Source: Alitta virens
Taxonomy: Eukaryota > Annelida > Polychaeta > Phyllodocida > Nereididae
Assembly (NCBI GenBank): GCA_932294295.1
Contig: OW028575.1
Span: forward strand, 16,868,058 to 16,932,057
Direction: 5' to 3'
DNA length: 64,000 nucleotides
Of the stretch, positions 46,881 through 58,400 are shown piece after piece (positions within the stretch are counted from its first letter, which is position 1; each line of letters begins with the position of its first letter). Both the position numbers and the translations under genes were made by a program. Below the pieces are notes generated by a model. That model had not been told where the DNA came from, ran no database searches, and saw nothing but the letters and a program-made list of their open reading frames with translations.

Positions 46881-47031
46881 AAGAGGCAGCTGAGGAAATA
46901 GCCCCATTCTTAACAGACATCTATCAGCAATCATTAAATGATGGAGAAGTACCAAAGGACTGGAGATCTGCTAACATCACCTGCTTGTTCAAAAAAGGTG
47001 ATAAATCCACACCAGCAAATTCGACCTGAGC
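46881..47031 (+). repeat. Inverted duplication, left arm (151 bp)
   Basis: The exact reverse complement of 47176-47326 by eye over its whole length, so on this arm the LINE RT segment reads on the plus strand. It is inserted between two LINE segments that would otherwise be neighbours in order. Confidence 0.92.
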
Positions 47032-47175
47032 ATATCCACCTGTCGTTTGTTAACAAGACCGCTGGCGCCAAAGGCCATGCTGGTAATCCACAAGGAAGTT
47101 TTGCTGATCCAAATGGTTCATTATGTGGTGGAAGATGATGTGTTCAAAGATCTTACAAGGGACTGAAGTGAAAAA

Positions 47176-47326
47176 GCTCAGGTCGAATTTGCTGGTGTGG
47201 ATTTATCACCTTTTTTGAACAAGCAGGTGATGTTAGCAGATCTCCAGTCCTTTGGTACTTCTCCATCATTTAATGATTGCTGATAGATGTCTGTTAAGAA
47301 TGGGGCTATTTCCTCAGCTGCCTCTT
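47176..47326 (-). repeat. Inverted duplication, right arm (151 bp)
   Basis: The arm in the LINE's native orientation, coding for the segment from about EEIAPFLTDIYQQ to KGDKSTP. A 144-bp spacer of native LINE sequence separates the arms. Confidence 0.92.
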
Positions 47327-47775
47327 TCATGATCCTGCAAGGGACTTCATCCGGCCCATTTGCTTTCTTGGGGTCAATTCCGGTGAGCAACTTCCGAACT
47401 CCTGGGGTGGAGACCATGAGTGGTCTAATAGAGACGGTAGCTGTTGTTCATTAGTCATCGGGGGGATGTAGGATAGGTCTTCTTCAGTGAATACCTATTG
47501 AAATTGTCTGTTTAATACCTCCGCTTTGCCCTTGTTGTCTTCATGCACTTTGTCATTTTCTATAAGTGGCGAAATACCACAACTGTCCCTCTTCTGATTT
47601 TTTATGTATCTCCAGAATTATTTTTTACTGATGTTGGATTTTTACTGATTAGGTTCTGGTGTACAACAAGTTCATGACATAGTCTTGGTTGGCTTTCTCT
47701 AACATTGATTTGACTGCTCTTCTTGCATCTTTAAAAGCTCTCCAGTCACTGTCCTCATTTGTCCTTCTGGCCTTA

Positions 47776-49195
47776 TTGTACAGCCTTGAGAGTTGTCCCA
47801 TTTGTATATAAAACGACCTATCAGATCAACTAAAAACTTCTGTACATGTTCGCTGGCAATACCAAGATTTATCAGATAAAGCAGATTTACTATTAAGTTA
47901 GTTATTACTGTCATATCCTATACTTTTATTAATTATTATGACAGAGCCCACCCACCAAATGATATTCAAGATGATTTATACTGATTGGATATATGGTCGA
48001 AAACCTTGCCACTAAGAAAACTTGCGGTCTGAAGAAAGGTGGTTACAATGCCTTCACGCTGTTCAGCAGGCGCGTCTTTTGATGAATCGCCATGTCTGAT
48101 TGGCTGAATGGCTGTTAAATTTTTTTTTTTATTCCGTGCTTCGACCACTTTCATAGTTATTTACAAGTCAATATATAAAAAATAAATAAATTTTTTAACA
48201 TAGACAGATGCGATTTCAGGTAAAGTTTTCTTCAGTGCTGACCACTGCTGGCTTCTCAGCTTTCACCATTACAAATGCCATCAAATGATATTAAATAGAT
48301 GTTGGGAAGCAAATATACCCTCCACAAGGAGATTACCTTGTGTATTTAAATCAGGCAGTGGCAGAGGCCTTGACAGCTTGTTTGTATTCCAAAAATTAGA
48401 AATCTTAATATTTAAATATTTTATTAAATATTTTATCATCTCTCGAGTTGTTTTAGTTTTGATGTCCTAATTAATGCTACTGAACCTAAAGCTTAGTCAG
48501 CTTATGTGACCAGCTGCCAGAGGCAGATGTAATGATGAGATAAGACTTGGAGTCCACAACATTTTAAACATTTACACCATAGGTGGGGTCCTTTTACTTG
48601 CCTCAGCATTTCTTATTTATTGTTTTGTTTAACAATATTGAATATTAGATTTTTGATATCAAGTGTATTAACCTTGGTGTGATAAAACAATTGTAAAAGT
48701 TTTTGTCTGACGAGGCACTCAATGTCAGTCATGAAATGATTTCCGATTCATGTTCGACATTTTGACAATTAAAAAAAAAATTTCACGGACCTGGATAGGA
48801 GTGAAATTTAGCATTGAAAGTTCTGTGTACGTGGTTAGTGAAATGGCAGTAAAGGGAAACTGTTCCCACTTCAAAAGATCCATTAGAGAGAAAAGCATGT
48901 TACCAGGAACAGAATGAATATGTAGTGAGATTTATAATTGTTTCAAGAGAAATGCCACCAAAGCACTAAAGGCTGCCATTTTTGCATGTACCACAAATGT
49001 AATGTTGGACCTGCATGTTTACTGGACTTCAAAGTCAAGATTTTTGTGCAACCACAAGGACTAAAAACTTCAAACAAAGACCATTAAATATAGCCTGTCT
49101 TTGCCTAAATGTGTGTAGAGACCTCTCTTCTATATCCTGAGAAAATTTACCGAGGCATAGTAAACTAAGGCACCTTATGGCCTATTGTACATAAG
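47776..49195. other. Non-coding with SINE fragment, upstream of TRMT44
   Basis: A minus-strand SINE tail lies at about 48505-48615 (CAGCTGCCAGAGGCAGATGT, then GGTGGGGTCCTTTTACTTGC). A 62-codon minus frame (48154-47966) has no recognised domain. No gene. Confidence 0.45.
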
Positions 49196-49203
49196 TGACG
49201 TCA
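49196..49203. promoter_or_regulatory. Palindromic CRE, candidate TRMT44 promoter site
   Basis: TGACGTCA lies 320 bp upstream of the first TRMT44 coding exon. That exon starts with an acceptor, so a non-coding first exon and the promoter should lie close to here. The link to TRMT44 is by position only. Confidence 0.35.
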
Positions 49204-49515
49204 CTGCTTTGTTGAAGTCAGATCGTGAAACTTGAAATGGCGGCCTACTTAATTTGCAGTGTAGTGTTAATAAATCTGCAGTATTTCATTATCAATGTAC
49301 CTGAATGTGATAACTGCATGTGGATGTAATTACACCGGCCCAGCCACAATTAAAGAGGTCATGTCTTATAGTGTTGAGTTGCCCTTTAACTGCTTTAAAT
49401 AGAACTTTCACACATTAATTCATTTAATAAATCACCATGAATTAAATTTTGTTTAAGTACATTCTTTCATGGATTAAACTATTTAATTACCAGAATTTAA
49501 ATATTTATTTTCAGA

Positions 49516-52500
49516 ATGAATGAAGAATCTACTATGACAGAGTCTAAAAAGGAATATGTATTTGAAGGATCCCTGGCTGGTTTCTGGAATTCCTTGGAAA
49601 TCTGGATTAAGAAGCCCCATGTTATCAACAGACGACTTTGCGGAGCTGTAGTGAGAGGCTCAGCCTCATTTCAACAAGGAACATGGGATAGTACTCAGTT
49701 TGTCAAAGACAAAGCAGTGGACATTCGAAATGTTTTGTGTGAAAAGCTGATGTCAGGGACCAATATTAACTCCAAAGATATCTATGAAGAATTGATACAA
49801 GTATATCTGCAACCATGCCAGCCATCTGATAAAGGAAGATCATCTTTAATTCCCATAGATTTTGGACACGATGTTAGCTTCTTGAATAATGGAATTCCTG
49901 CTGCTGACACGAGGATTATTTTTAGAACATTATTGCCCAAACAAACCAATAGGTGTCCTGAACTGGTGGAGCTCATAATTTATGGTAATTGCATATGATT
50001 ACTGTATTGTTTTGATTACAGTATAGTACTATATTATTTTAGATTGTAATTTGATATAGCTGCATTTTGCAATATATTTCAGATGGCATTAGGCAGCAGA
50101 TTCTCTTTTTGCCAGTGAGCTCCTCATTCTCAGGGACGAATATTTTTGCCGTATCTAATGACTTAATATATTTCCTGTCCTTAGCTGCAAATCATAAAAG
50201 GTATGGCTTTGTTTATTTGTAAACTTCTTAAAAGTCACAATTTTAATTTAGAGCATTTTTTTAAATATTTGTCGAACAGATTTCAAAACAGAAAACTGAG
50301 TGTATTACTTGCTCAACTATACATTTTTTTGATGGTTGCAGTGTAGAACTTACTACATTTGGCAATGAGGATGAACTACCCAATGTCACTGCTGGTTGTA
50401 CATCACTGTGGTTACAAGAGCAGTTACTGCCTAAAATATGCAAATGGAGTTGTCAAGATGAACTGAACACTGAAAGTACTTCTCTTAGGTTGTTGTCTGT
50501 TGAGAGGTATAATGCCTGCTACCAGTATCTGAAACAGAAGTACGGCATTCCCCTGGTTCAAGTGGGTACCATCACTGAATCATTAAGGACATTTATTTAA
50601 TAATATTCACAACCATCTTTAATAACTTATGATAACATTAAATTTTTTTTTCTTTAATGACTTGTTGAATGTTCTGTTTTTATCATTTACACATGTAATT
50701 GAATTTTTTCTTCGCAGAATTGGCCTGAGTCAACAGATCCACAGAAATTTGTGTTCGAAGATATTGCCATAACTGCTTACCTGTTGGTGAGATTTATTTT
50801 GAAGGTTCTATTGCTAATTAATTTCTGACACAACATGTTTGTGTAGTAACCTGTGAAAACTGGTGAAAGAGAGTGTTACTTTTTTTTTGACAAGTTGTAT
50901 TCTGTGCAGGTTCTCTGGGAGGAGGAGAGGAATCGAATGAGAAGCTCACAGAAACAGTCATTTGTTGATCTTGGATGTGGCAATGGACTACTTGTTTATC
51001 TACTGCAGTCTGAAGGGGTAATCTATTATGATTGATAGCTTTTGTAAATTCCGTGAATTTATTCTTTCATCCCTGTTTTTTATTTTCATCCAGTAATTTT
51101 AAACAACAATCTTTCTACTAGTTTCTAGTCATATGCTTTACATTTATATAAAGACAACAATGTACCCGTAACATCACGAATCATGATGAATACTTTACTT
51201 ACTTACCTTCTTACTTACAATCTACAAATCTTAAGTTAGGTATATTCTATTTGCAATCATGCTAACTAATTTATAATATTAATAAATTGCAGCATAGAGG
51301 GCTTGGCTTGGATTTGAAGAGAAGAAAAATCTGGGACATGTTTGGGGAATCAGCTAATCTTCAGGTATTGATGTATTTCAAATTATGCTTATTGACTTTC
51401 GAGCTATAAAGACAGTTTAACCTGATTTCTAAGCATGCAAACCTTTTAACATGTTTAAGTTCATCAAACAGGTTTAGTCAAATGGGACTTGTTTAAGCTG
51501 AATATTTTAATGACTTGGATTCATTCGTGGGGGATATTTGTCCCTGCAAGATTACAATTGTAACTAAATGCATGCTTAGGGAAGGAGGTGGAATATGTAT
51601 ACAGCTTATTTGTGAAAACATAATTCACTGTATTATTTCCAGGAATCTGTGATTACTCCGTCAGACAAACACAGATTCCCAGATCATGACTGGCTAATTG
51701 GTAACCATAGTGATGAACTGACGCCATGGATACCTGTCATAGCCGCAAGGTAATTGCTGATGAATATTAATTACTAGAATATATGCAGTTTGAGTTTATA
51801 ATGAAAATTGAACTTCATTGTGTTTATTGCAGGTCTTCTTACAACTGCCGATTCTTTGTATTGCCATGTTGCCCCTGGGACTTTGATCGGAAGTTCAGCT
51901 CCAAGCAAAAAGGACAAAGTGTGTACGGATCATACCTTGAATATGTGAAACTTATCACAGAAACATGTGGTTTCAAAGTTCAAGAAGACAATCTTAGAAT
52001 CCCATCTACTAAAAGGGTAAGTGTGTCGCGCAATATAATCAAAAACATTTGGCTTGGTACTTACTCAGAGTGAGGTTGAAGGACTAACAATGAATGAATT
52101 TAACCCAAAGATCTGAACTAAATGAAAGGCTGGAATTAACTTGAAATAATGACATTTGTTTGTCATTTTAAAAGCTATAAAATGTTTTGTGTAACATTTT
52201 TACATAATATACAATTATTAAAATTTGATGATTTTCTTTAGAAAAAAATCAGACAAAAATAACCCTTCTATGACCTCATTTTGCGGTAAAAAAAGTTCGG
52301 GTAAACTCTTATATGTATGACGACCGTGGCACGAGTCAAGGGTGATCTGTCATCTATTACTGTTATAGCGACCTTGGGCTCATCAGTGATCGTGTCTAGT
52401 CCTCTACATTGGTGGGAGTGGCCTATTCTAAAAGCACTAATCAGAATGCATTGTCTTTAAAATACAACGATCAAGGGGCACATCAATTAGGCTTTAGACT

Positions 52501-54558
52501 TTGTAGTGTGCAGACTCTAAGCAGGAACAGGCTAGGCTTCCTCTAAATTAATTCCAGCCTTAGCCACTGTGGCTAAAGCAGTCCAAATTTATTTAGCCAC
52601 AACAGAGACAGTTTAACCACCATTATTTGAAGCAGTTTTCATAAGTTTCTAATTCTCAGTTTCTCTTGTGTACACTTGAGAGGTATTTTCGCCACTAAGT
52701 TTGACAGATTTTCGCCACACAAGCATTTAATTTAGCCACAGTTACATAAATTTCGCCAAGAGGACCATGGCAAACGTTTAGCAGAAGCCTAGACAGGGTG
52801 TAATAAACCCATTAAATTATATTCATGTCTTTTTCATCATTTGGGGTTGTTACACTGTAAAAAATTGTCAATGCATGACTTATCTGATATTTGGCCTTTC
52901 TACAGACCTGCATTATAGGTAGCACAAGAAATTATACAGAGGATGCGGAGAAAGACATCGATCTAAGGAGACAAAATTTTATCGACGGCCACTGCAAGAT
53001 GCCTCTGTCTTTGATGCAAGAAAATTCTGGATGTGACCCACATTCAGAGTCCAGTGCCAACAGGGATGGATGGATCAACACTTTTGAAGCAAGAAAACCC
53101 CAGCCAACTAGAAACTGTGCCAATGTGGACCCAGGAGTGAAGCAAAATATCCAGACTAAAGTATTTAACGCTGTTTTGAATGCCTCAGATGCTGTAAACA
53201 AAATACTGAATGATGGAAGCAGTTGGAGGGCTGGAGGTAAGCTGTACCATAAGTTCACTGAGAATGATTGATTGAAGTACTACTACTTCCTTGATTTGCA
53301 TTTACATAAAAATTAAATTTAAACTACATGTAGTGGGTGCTGGTCTAATGGTAAGGCATTGGACTCATATGCACAGGAAGTGGGTTCAAACCCAGCCACG
53401 GCATGAAAGCCTGAGCAGATCATCCTTAAACCACTGCTACACTCCACCCAGGTGGAAGTGGGTATTTGGTGATAGACAGTGATGGTAATTGTAGAGTACA
53501 TTGACCCTGCAGGTTGGGTACACATATACTCCTCAGGTAGTTGAGAAAGACTCCTGCTTCAAGCCTTGAATAGGCCTGCCAAGGGTGTCAGTTGTGATGT
53601 CGGCAGAGCTCCAACTATATAGAGATAGCAGATACAAAACCAACCACATTTTCGTTTGTTATTTAAACCTATACATTTTAAGGGAAAACCGATGGATGAC
53701 TTACAGGGTGCCAAAACACTAACCCAATGTATTGTGGATTTAAGCCACTGTCTTCAATGTTTTTCCAGGGTCTGTGGCTCTACCTGATTTAGTGAAACTC
53801 CTGACCAAAATGGAACTTGAACAGCTGAAGTCTGAATGTGGCGGTCTCCAGACGCTCCTGAAAAACACCAGCCATATCTTTAGAGGTCCGTAACATAATG
53901 CATTTAACTGTTAGGTGATATATATACTCACACTATCTGTAGCATTGCACTCACAATCAATCCCTAATAATAAAAATAGAGGGAATTTCTATTCGAGGCA
54001 ACTCTATTGCAGCTGGGTGGCCTATTGGTAAAGGCATCTGCCAATTACACATGCGCCAGCTCTGCTAAATGTCCCAGGTTCAATCCCAGATCGGGGCACT
54101 CTTCATGAGCTGGATGTCATTCAGATGAGACATTAAATAAGTGGTCCCTTGTACGCTGAGGAAAGTAAAAGACCCCACCCATGGGGTAAATGTGTAACAT
54201 GGATGGACTCTTCCTCTCTCTCTCACCTCATCAATTAACCCTCGCTAGCGACAAGAACTTGCCTTAGAGGGCTATTTTTCCATATATCTATCTGTCTGTA
54301 CCTGATATGTTTTATTTACATCTTGCAGTTCAAAATGGAAAAGTCCAACTGCGACAGTGGGATGATGATGATGAATTTTGGCGTGTGCGGCAGAGAATGA
54401 AGAGAAAAGGGAAACAGAAACCAGATAGTAACCAGCTAGTGAAAACAAAACTATGTTGGTTTCACACAAACCATCCAGACGGATGCCCTAGAACTAGTCA
54501 GCAGTGTTATTTTGCACATGGTGAAGAGGATATGAGGACTGTGGATCAAGTGTCATGA
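49516..54558 (+). CDS. TRMT44: TRMT44, tRNA(Ser) Um44 2'-O-methyltransferase
   Basis: Cytosolic enzyme that uses SAM to methylate the ribose of U44 in tRNA-Ser. Coding exons: 49516-49984, 50083-50200, 50342-50561, 50718-50786, 50910-51017, 51293-51364, 51643-51749, 51833-52016, 52906-53236, 53769-53885, 54329-54558. All phases agree: 2025 nt, 674 residues plus stop (human about 757). The ATG is the second base of an exon that begins after TTTTCAG, so a 5' non-coding exon exists. SAM motif I is FVDLGCGNGLLVYLL (about 310-324), followed by GLGLDLKRRKIWD, and LPCCPWDFDRKF near 400 is typical of the TRM44 family. A C-terminal CCCH finger has C641, C651, C657 and H661 (C-x9-C-x5-C-x3-H). Two SINEs lie in introns 9 and 10. 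Intact. Identity from family motifs, no search run. Confidence 0.92.
52017..52905. other. TRMT44 intron 8
   Basis: The longest TRMT44 intron. A TTAGCCACA / TTTCGCCA phrase recurs several times at 52558-52760, otherwise nothing is recognised. Confidence 0.4.
53331..53640 (+). mobile_element. tRNA-headed SINE in TRMT44 intron 9
   Basis: Box-A-like CTGGTCTAATGGTAAGG (about 53339) and box-B-like GTGGGTTCAAACCCAGCC (about 53381) give a tRNA-like head of about 70 bp. An unrelated body follows with TTGACCCTGCAGGTTGGGTA and an AAGGGTGTCAGTTGTGATG end. Unlike a tRNA gene it lacks clean acceptor-stem pairing. Confidence 0.75.
54003..54300 (+). mobile_element. tRNA-headed SINE in TRMT44 intron 10
   Basis: Head with box-A-like GGTGGCCTATTGGTAAAGGC and box B CAGGTTCAATCCCAG. 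The body includes CATTCAGATGAGACATTAAA and GTGGTCCCTTGT..AAAAGACCCC, which resembles the conserved V-domain described in V-SINEs (from memory). The tail is shared with the copies at 14.9 and 48.5 kb. Confidence 0.75.
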
Positions 54559-55485
54559 TGTTGTGTGCATGATATCACACTCTATACTAAATACACGGGA
54601 AATTAAACTCTATTACAAGGAGTGGGATATTTTAATCAAATTAGTGCTAATCAGTTCATAATTAGCATTATAATCTATATAGATGAAACAGTTCACAGAA
54701 CAGAACTCAATTTTCACATGTATGTGGTATACGTACTCCGCAGCAGCGGAAGTACACCAACTCAAGGATTTCTCATGTACTGATGAACCTCTCAGATGCT
54801 GCACTATCTTAATCCTTCATTTTCAATGAGAAGCATGGAAATTAATATATCATGTCAAAATTATGGATATTGTGGCTTGCTTCCATGGATCTCATATACA
54901 TATACTCATAATTTGTGCATGGTGACATCACACAATATTATTTAACATTTCCATGACAAAAGAATTTGCATCAATTATGATAATGTCTCAAAGATGAAGA
55001 ACTAAATGTAGTGAGACTTTTCGGAGATGGATGTACTTGATCAATGGCTCAAAAAAGTTCCAAGACTATATCATCGAATTTGATGTAGCTTAGAGTTTGT
55101 GGACTTGAGAATAAGCTTCATGTATTCTCATTCAATATTCTGTGAATGTGTAAGTCAGTTGTAATATCAAGCAATTACGCATTTGTAATTAATGGATACA
55201 TTTGTATGCAACATTTTATTTGCAATCGACATACATCTGTCTTTCATATCAAATGAACATAAAAATAATTAAATACTTTAACAATTATAAAACTGTACAA
55301 TAAATATTGTTGTAAAAATACGAAATTTAACTTATGTATACATTGCATAAACTACAATACTGATGAGATTCAATGCTTATTTACTTGTTTTAAAGAATTG
55401 AAGTTGGAATACTGTCTATAAAAGTCAGATTAATTTGGTACTGACACATTTTTACTGCTCAACAATATTAATTTCTAAGTTATCT
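54559..55485. other. 3' UTRs of two convergent genes
   Basis: TRMT44 (plus) ends at 54558 and the coiled-coil gene (minus) at 55486. Candidate poly(A) signals: plus AATAAA at 55299-55304 (an ATTAAA also lies near 54602) and minus AATAAA at 55220-55215. If the distal plus signal is used, the two transcripts overlap at their 3' ends. Confidence 0.45.
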
Positions 55486-58400
55486 TCACAAACTGTCTTC
55501 TTCAATCTTTTTCTCCAACTGCCTCACCTTCGCAGACAGTTTCCTGCAATTTTGGCATGTACCCTGAAAGTGAAATTCTCTCTCTATATATATATATATA
55601 TAATATAGACACAAGAAAAATGCGTAAGATACCCTGTGGTGTAATGCTGTGATCAGAAATTAATTTACTGTGGACAGTAGTTGGATTCCTAACTTAATTG
55701 ATTTTTCAGTTGATTTTTCATTTTAAATTGTAGCAAAACCCAGAAGAGTAAATTAATCAACCATAGGAAAAGCGTCACTCACAGATTTGACTTTATCGCT
55801 TGAATTCTTGGAAAGCATCTTCAGTTTAATTCGCAGAGCATCTGACTCTTCCTGTGCATGCTGCAATTCTTTGCTCAGTTCATCAATTTGCTGTTGTCTT
55901 TCCCTGGGAATTTAATGGTCACATTTTTAGTGGTAATGCTATTTATTGATTTATATGACAAGTGTACAATAACTTCAATTTAGATTGTAATAGTCTGTTT
56001 AATGAATATAAAACTATTGACTAACCTAGCCAGTTAAAAATTTTTTTGTATGTGTTCTGTGTTATTCCAAACAAGACGTTTAAATTAATAAATGATATCA
56101 GCCTTACTTGGAATTGCCTTGCAGTGTATCTGCGATTTGGTTCTTTAGCCGTTTCAGTTTGTCATCCCTTTCTTCAATTTGTTTGTTCTTTGTATGTTCC
56201 ATATCTGCATATTCTTTTTCTTGCTGGAAATATACAATATACTTTTAAAAAGACAGATTTAGAAAAGGTAACAATTTATATGGTACTTTACACGGACAGT
56301 ATTGGTAAAGTTCCGAGTCTGTATAAACTTTAGACTTAAATGCTTGAACACCAATGAACAGACTTAATTGTTTAAACTGAAATCAGTTGGAAGTTTGGGT
56401 CACTCGTAATGTCCGTTTTTTTAATTTTTTTTTTGTTTGGCAGACAAAATTAGAATAAAAAATATTGAGTATTGAAGTGCATTCTTACCATTTCAATAAG
56501 TTTTGCATGATGTGCCTTTGCTGTTTCCATGGCAACTTGTAAATCCTCCACATTTTGCTGTTCATTCTTGAGACTGTTTTTGGTCGACTCATGACGGTCC
56601 ACCTCTGCATAGTATCTTTCCTTCCAATGCATTTCCTATTCAGGAACAATCATTTTTATAGCTATGTGGGCATTTTGTATTCAAGTTCAATTGTTTATCA
56701 TTTGTTTATCGTTTATTCACCATATGAGGACAAACAGAATATTACTATTAAATTATTTTACAGTACAGTTCACATATGTGATAGATCATGCAAGGCATCT
56801 TTCTGATGCCGCTCATGCAGGACCACCCAGAAATTACATTTGTGGGTATTTGTACCTTTAAAATTGTTGTCTTGTATGCTTAATTAATGGTGTATAAAAA
56901 GTAAAACTTTTAGTTTTCGGGTAATTTTGATTCTACTCCTTTTTGATTGTGTAAGTTCCAGAAATTCTTATCATTTCAGCTCTATGGCAAAATTTGAAAT
57001 TTTGATTATTTTTGGGAAATAATTGCCGATGTTGATGTATAACTCCATAGCATTTATCTAATTAGACACCCATTGGCTGGGGTTCAGCCTTACTGATGTT
57101 ATACAGGCCATTGGCTGGGGTTCAGCCTTACTGATGTTATACAGGGTGGGTTGATGTAACATATAACAGCGTTGAGCCAACATTGGACCAACATAGTACA
57201 TCAGCGTTGGCTGCTTATGTTGGGCCAGTTAACCGATTGCCAATGTGACAATTAAATGGCGTTTTGCCAACATTGGTTCAATGTCTGGGCCACTCGTGAG
57301 CACTTATTATGCTTATATTAGTACTAGCCCAATTATATTGATACATGATAATATATTACGTACATCATCAAATCAAATTTATATACAAATAAATGAAGTA
57401 TGTATATGGCGAGCATATGCCATTTGCATAAAAATTTATAAGATAAAAATTAAAATAAAAGAAAGAAAAAAAAGTAATGAACAGAAATGTAGGTATATCA
57501 ATTGGAATTACGAATAAATCACATTTAACTATATAGTGTTACAAACTATTATTATGAAGCTAGCCTAGCTTGGGTGCAAAACTTAATTGCTCGTGGTCTG
57601 GGCAATGAAAGTCAGTTTTTCTTTTTTTTTTTTTTTTTTTTTTAAACAAAATTTTAACAGCCTTTATAGGACAAATGGCAATATTCATTTTAAGAACCTT
57701 AAATATCACACAGCACCTTAAAGAAAGAATAAAAATTACCTGATTCAATTCCTCTAGCTTAGTCTGGTATTCTTGTATTGTGTCATCTTTTTGAGTAGAT
57801 TCCACCTTCATCTCCAGAATTTGTTTCTGGAGCATGATTATATGCTTTTTCAGATGTCCCTCTCTTCCCTGAAAAACCAAGAATACAAGCCAAGATTTTA
57901 TTTCCATGCCGTAGGTAGTGCACAATGATATTAATGATTATTGTGTTCTCTATAGGTACATAGATCTGGTTTTCCTTTTGATGGTACTTTACCAGTGTCT
58001 CCTTGATTTGCCGCTCTTTTTCTTTGATGATGTTATCCGATTGGTCTGCAAGTGTGTCAGACCTGGCACGAGATGGAATGATTCGATCCATGGTCATTTT
58101 TGGTGGTGGTATGTTCATAGCATTACCATGGACACCAGCAATTTGCTGCTCAGGTGGCTGCAGAGGAGGAAATTTGATTCGATCTGGAGATCCTAGAACT
58201 GGTCTGGTGAACCCAAGGGGCCGGACTTTGCGTGCATATGACATCCCTTGTGCAACCACTCAATGGACTTGAATTAATTTCATCAGACTGTGAGAAGGAT
58301 TACTCATAGTGCATACCCTTAAAAATTAATTAAAATACAATACATAAATATATTTACAATACTTATGATGATCTTTACATAGATATAATTTGTAGACACA

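Larger units (their letters stand above)
46250..47775 (-). mobile_element. LINE, rearranged, RT core deleted
   Basis: Minus-strand order: N-terminal RT flank (47775-47400: DWRAFKDARRAVKSML, FWRYIKNQKRDS); RT start (47417-47178: VPKDWRSANITCLFKKGD); spacer with CKIFEHIIFHHIMNHLD; then an inverted 151-bp copy (46881-47031); then DFSKAFDTVAHERLLLKL (about 46880-46770); a deletion that removes the FADD region; then TVIRVNKI, YLGVEISSDLTWDKHI and LEYACCVWDPYLQKHIKQLE (46436-46251). Several stops and shifts. It looks CR1/jockey-like in general motifs. Confidence 0.8.

Noticed and set aside
47966..48154. 62-codon minus frame reading ...QPIRHGDSSKDAPAEQREG
   Set aside because: Composition looks protein-like, but there is no recognised domain, no repeat copy in the window and no splice support.
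53339..53400. Functional tRNA gene
   Set aside because: Box A and B are present but stem pairing is poor and a SINE body follows directly.
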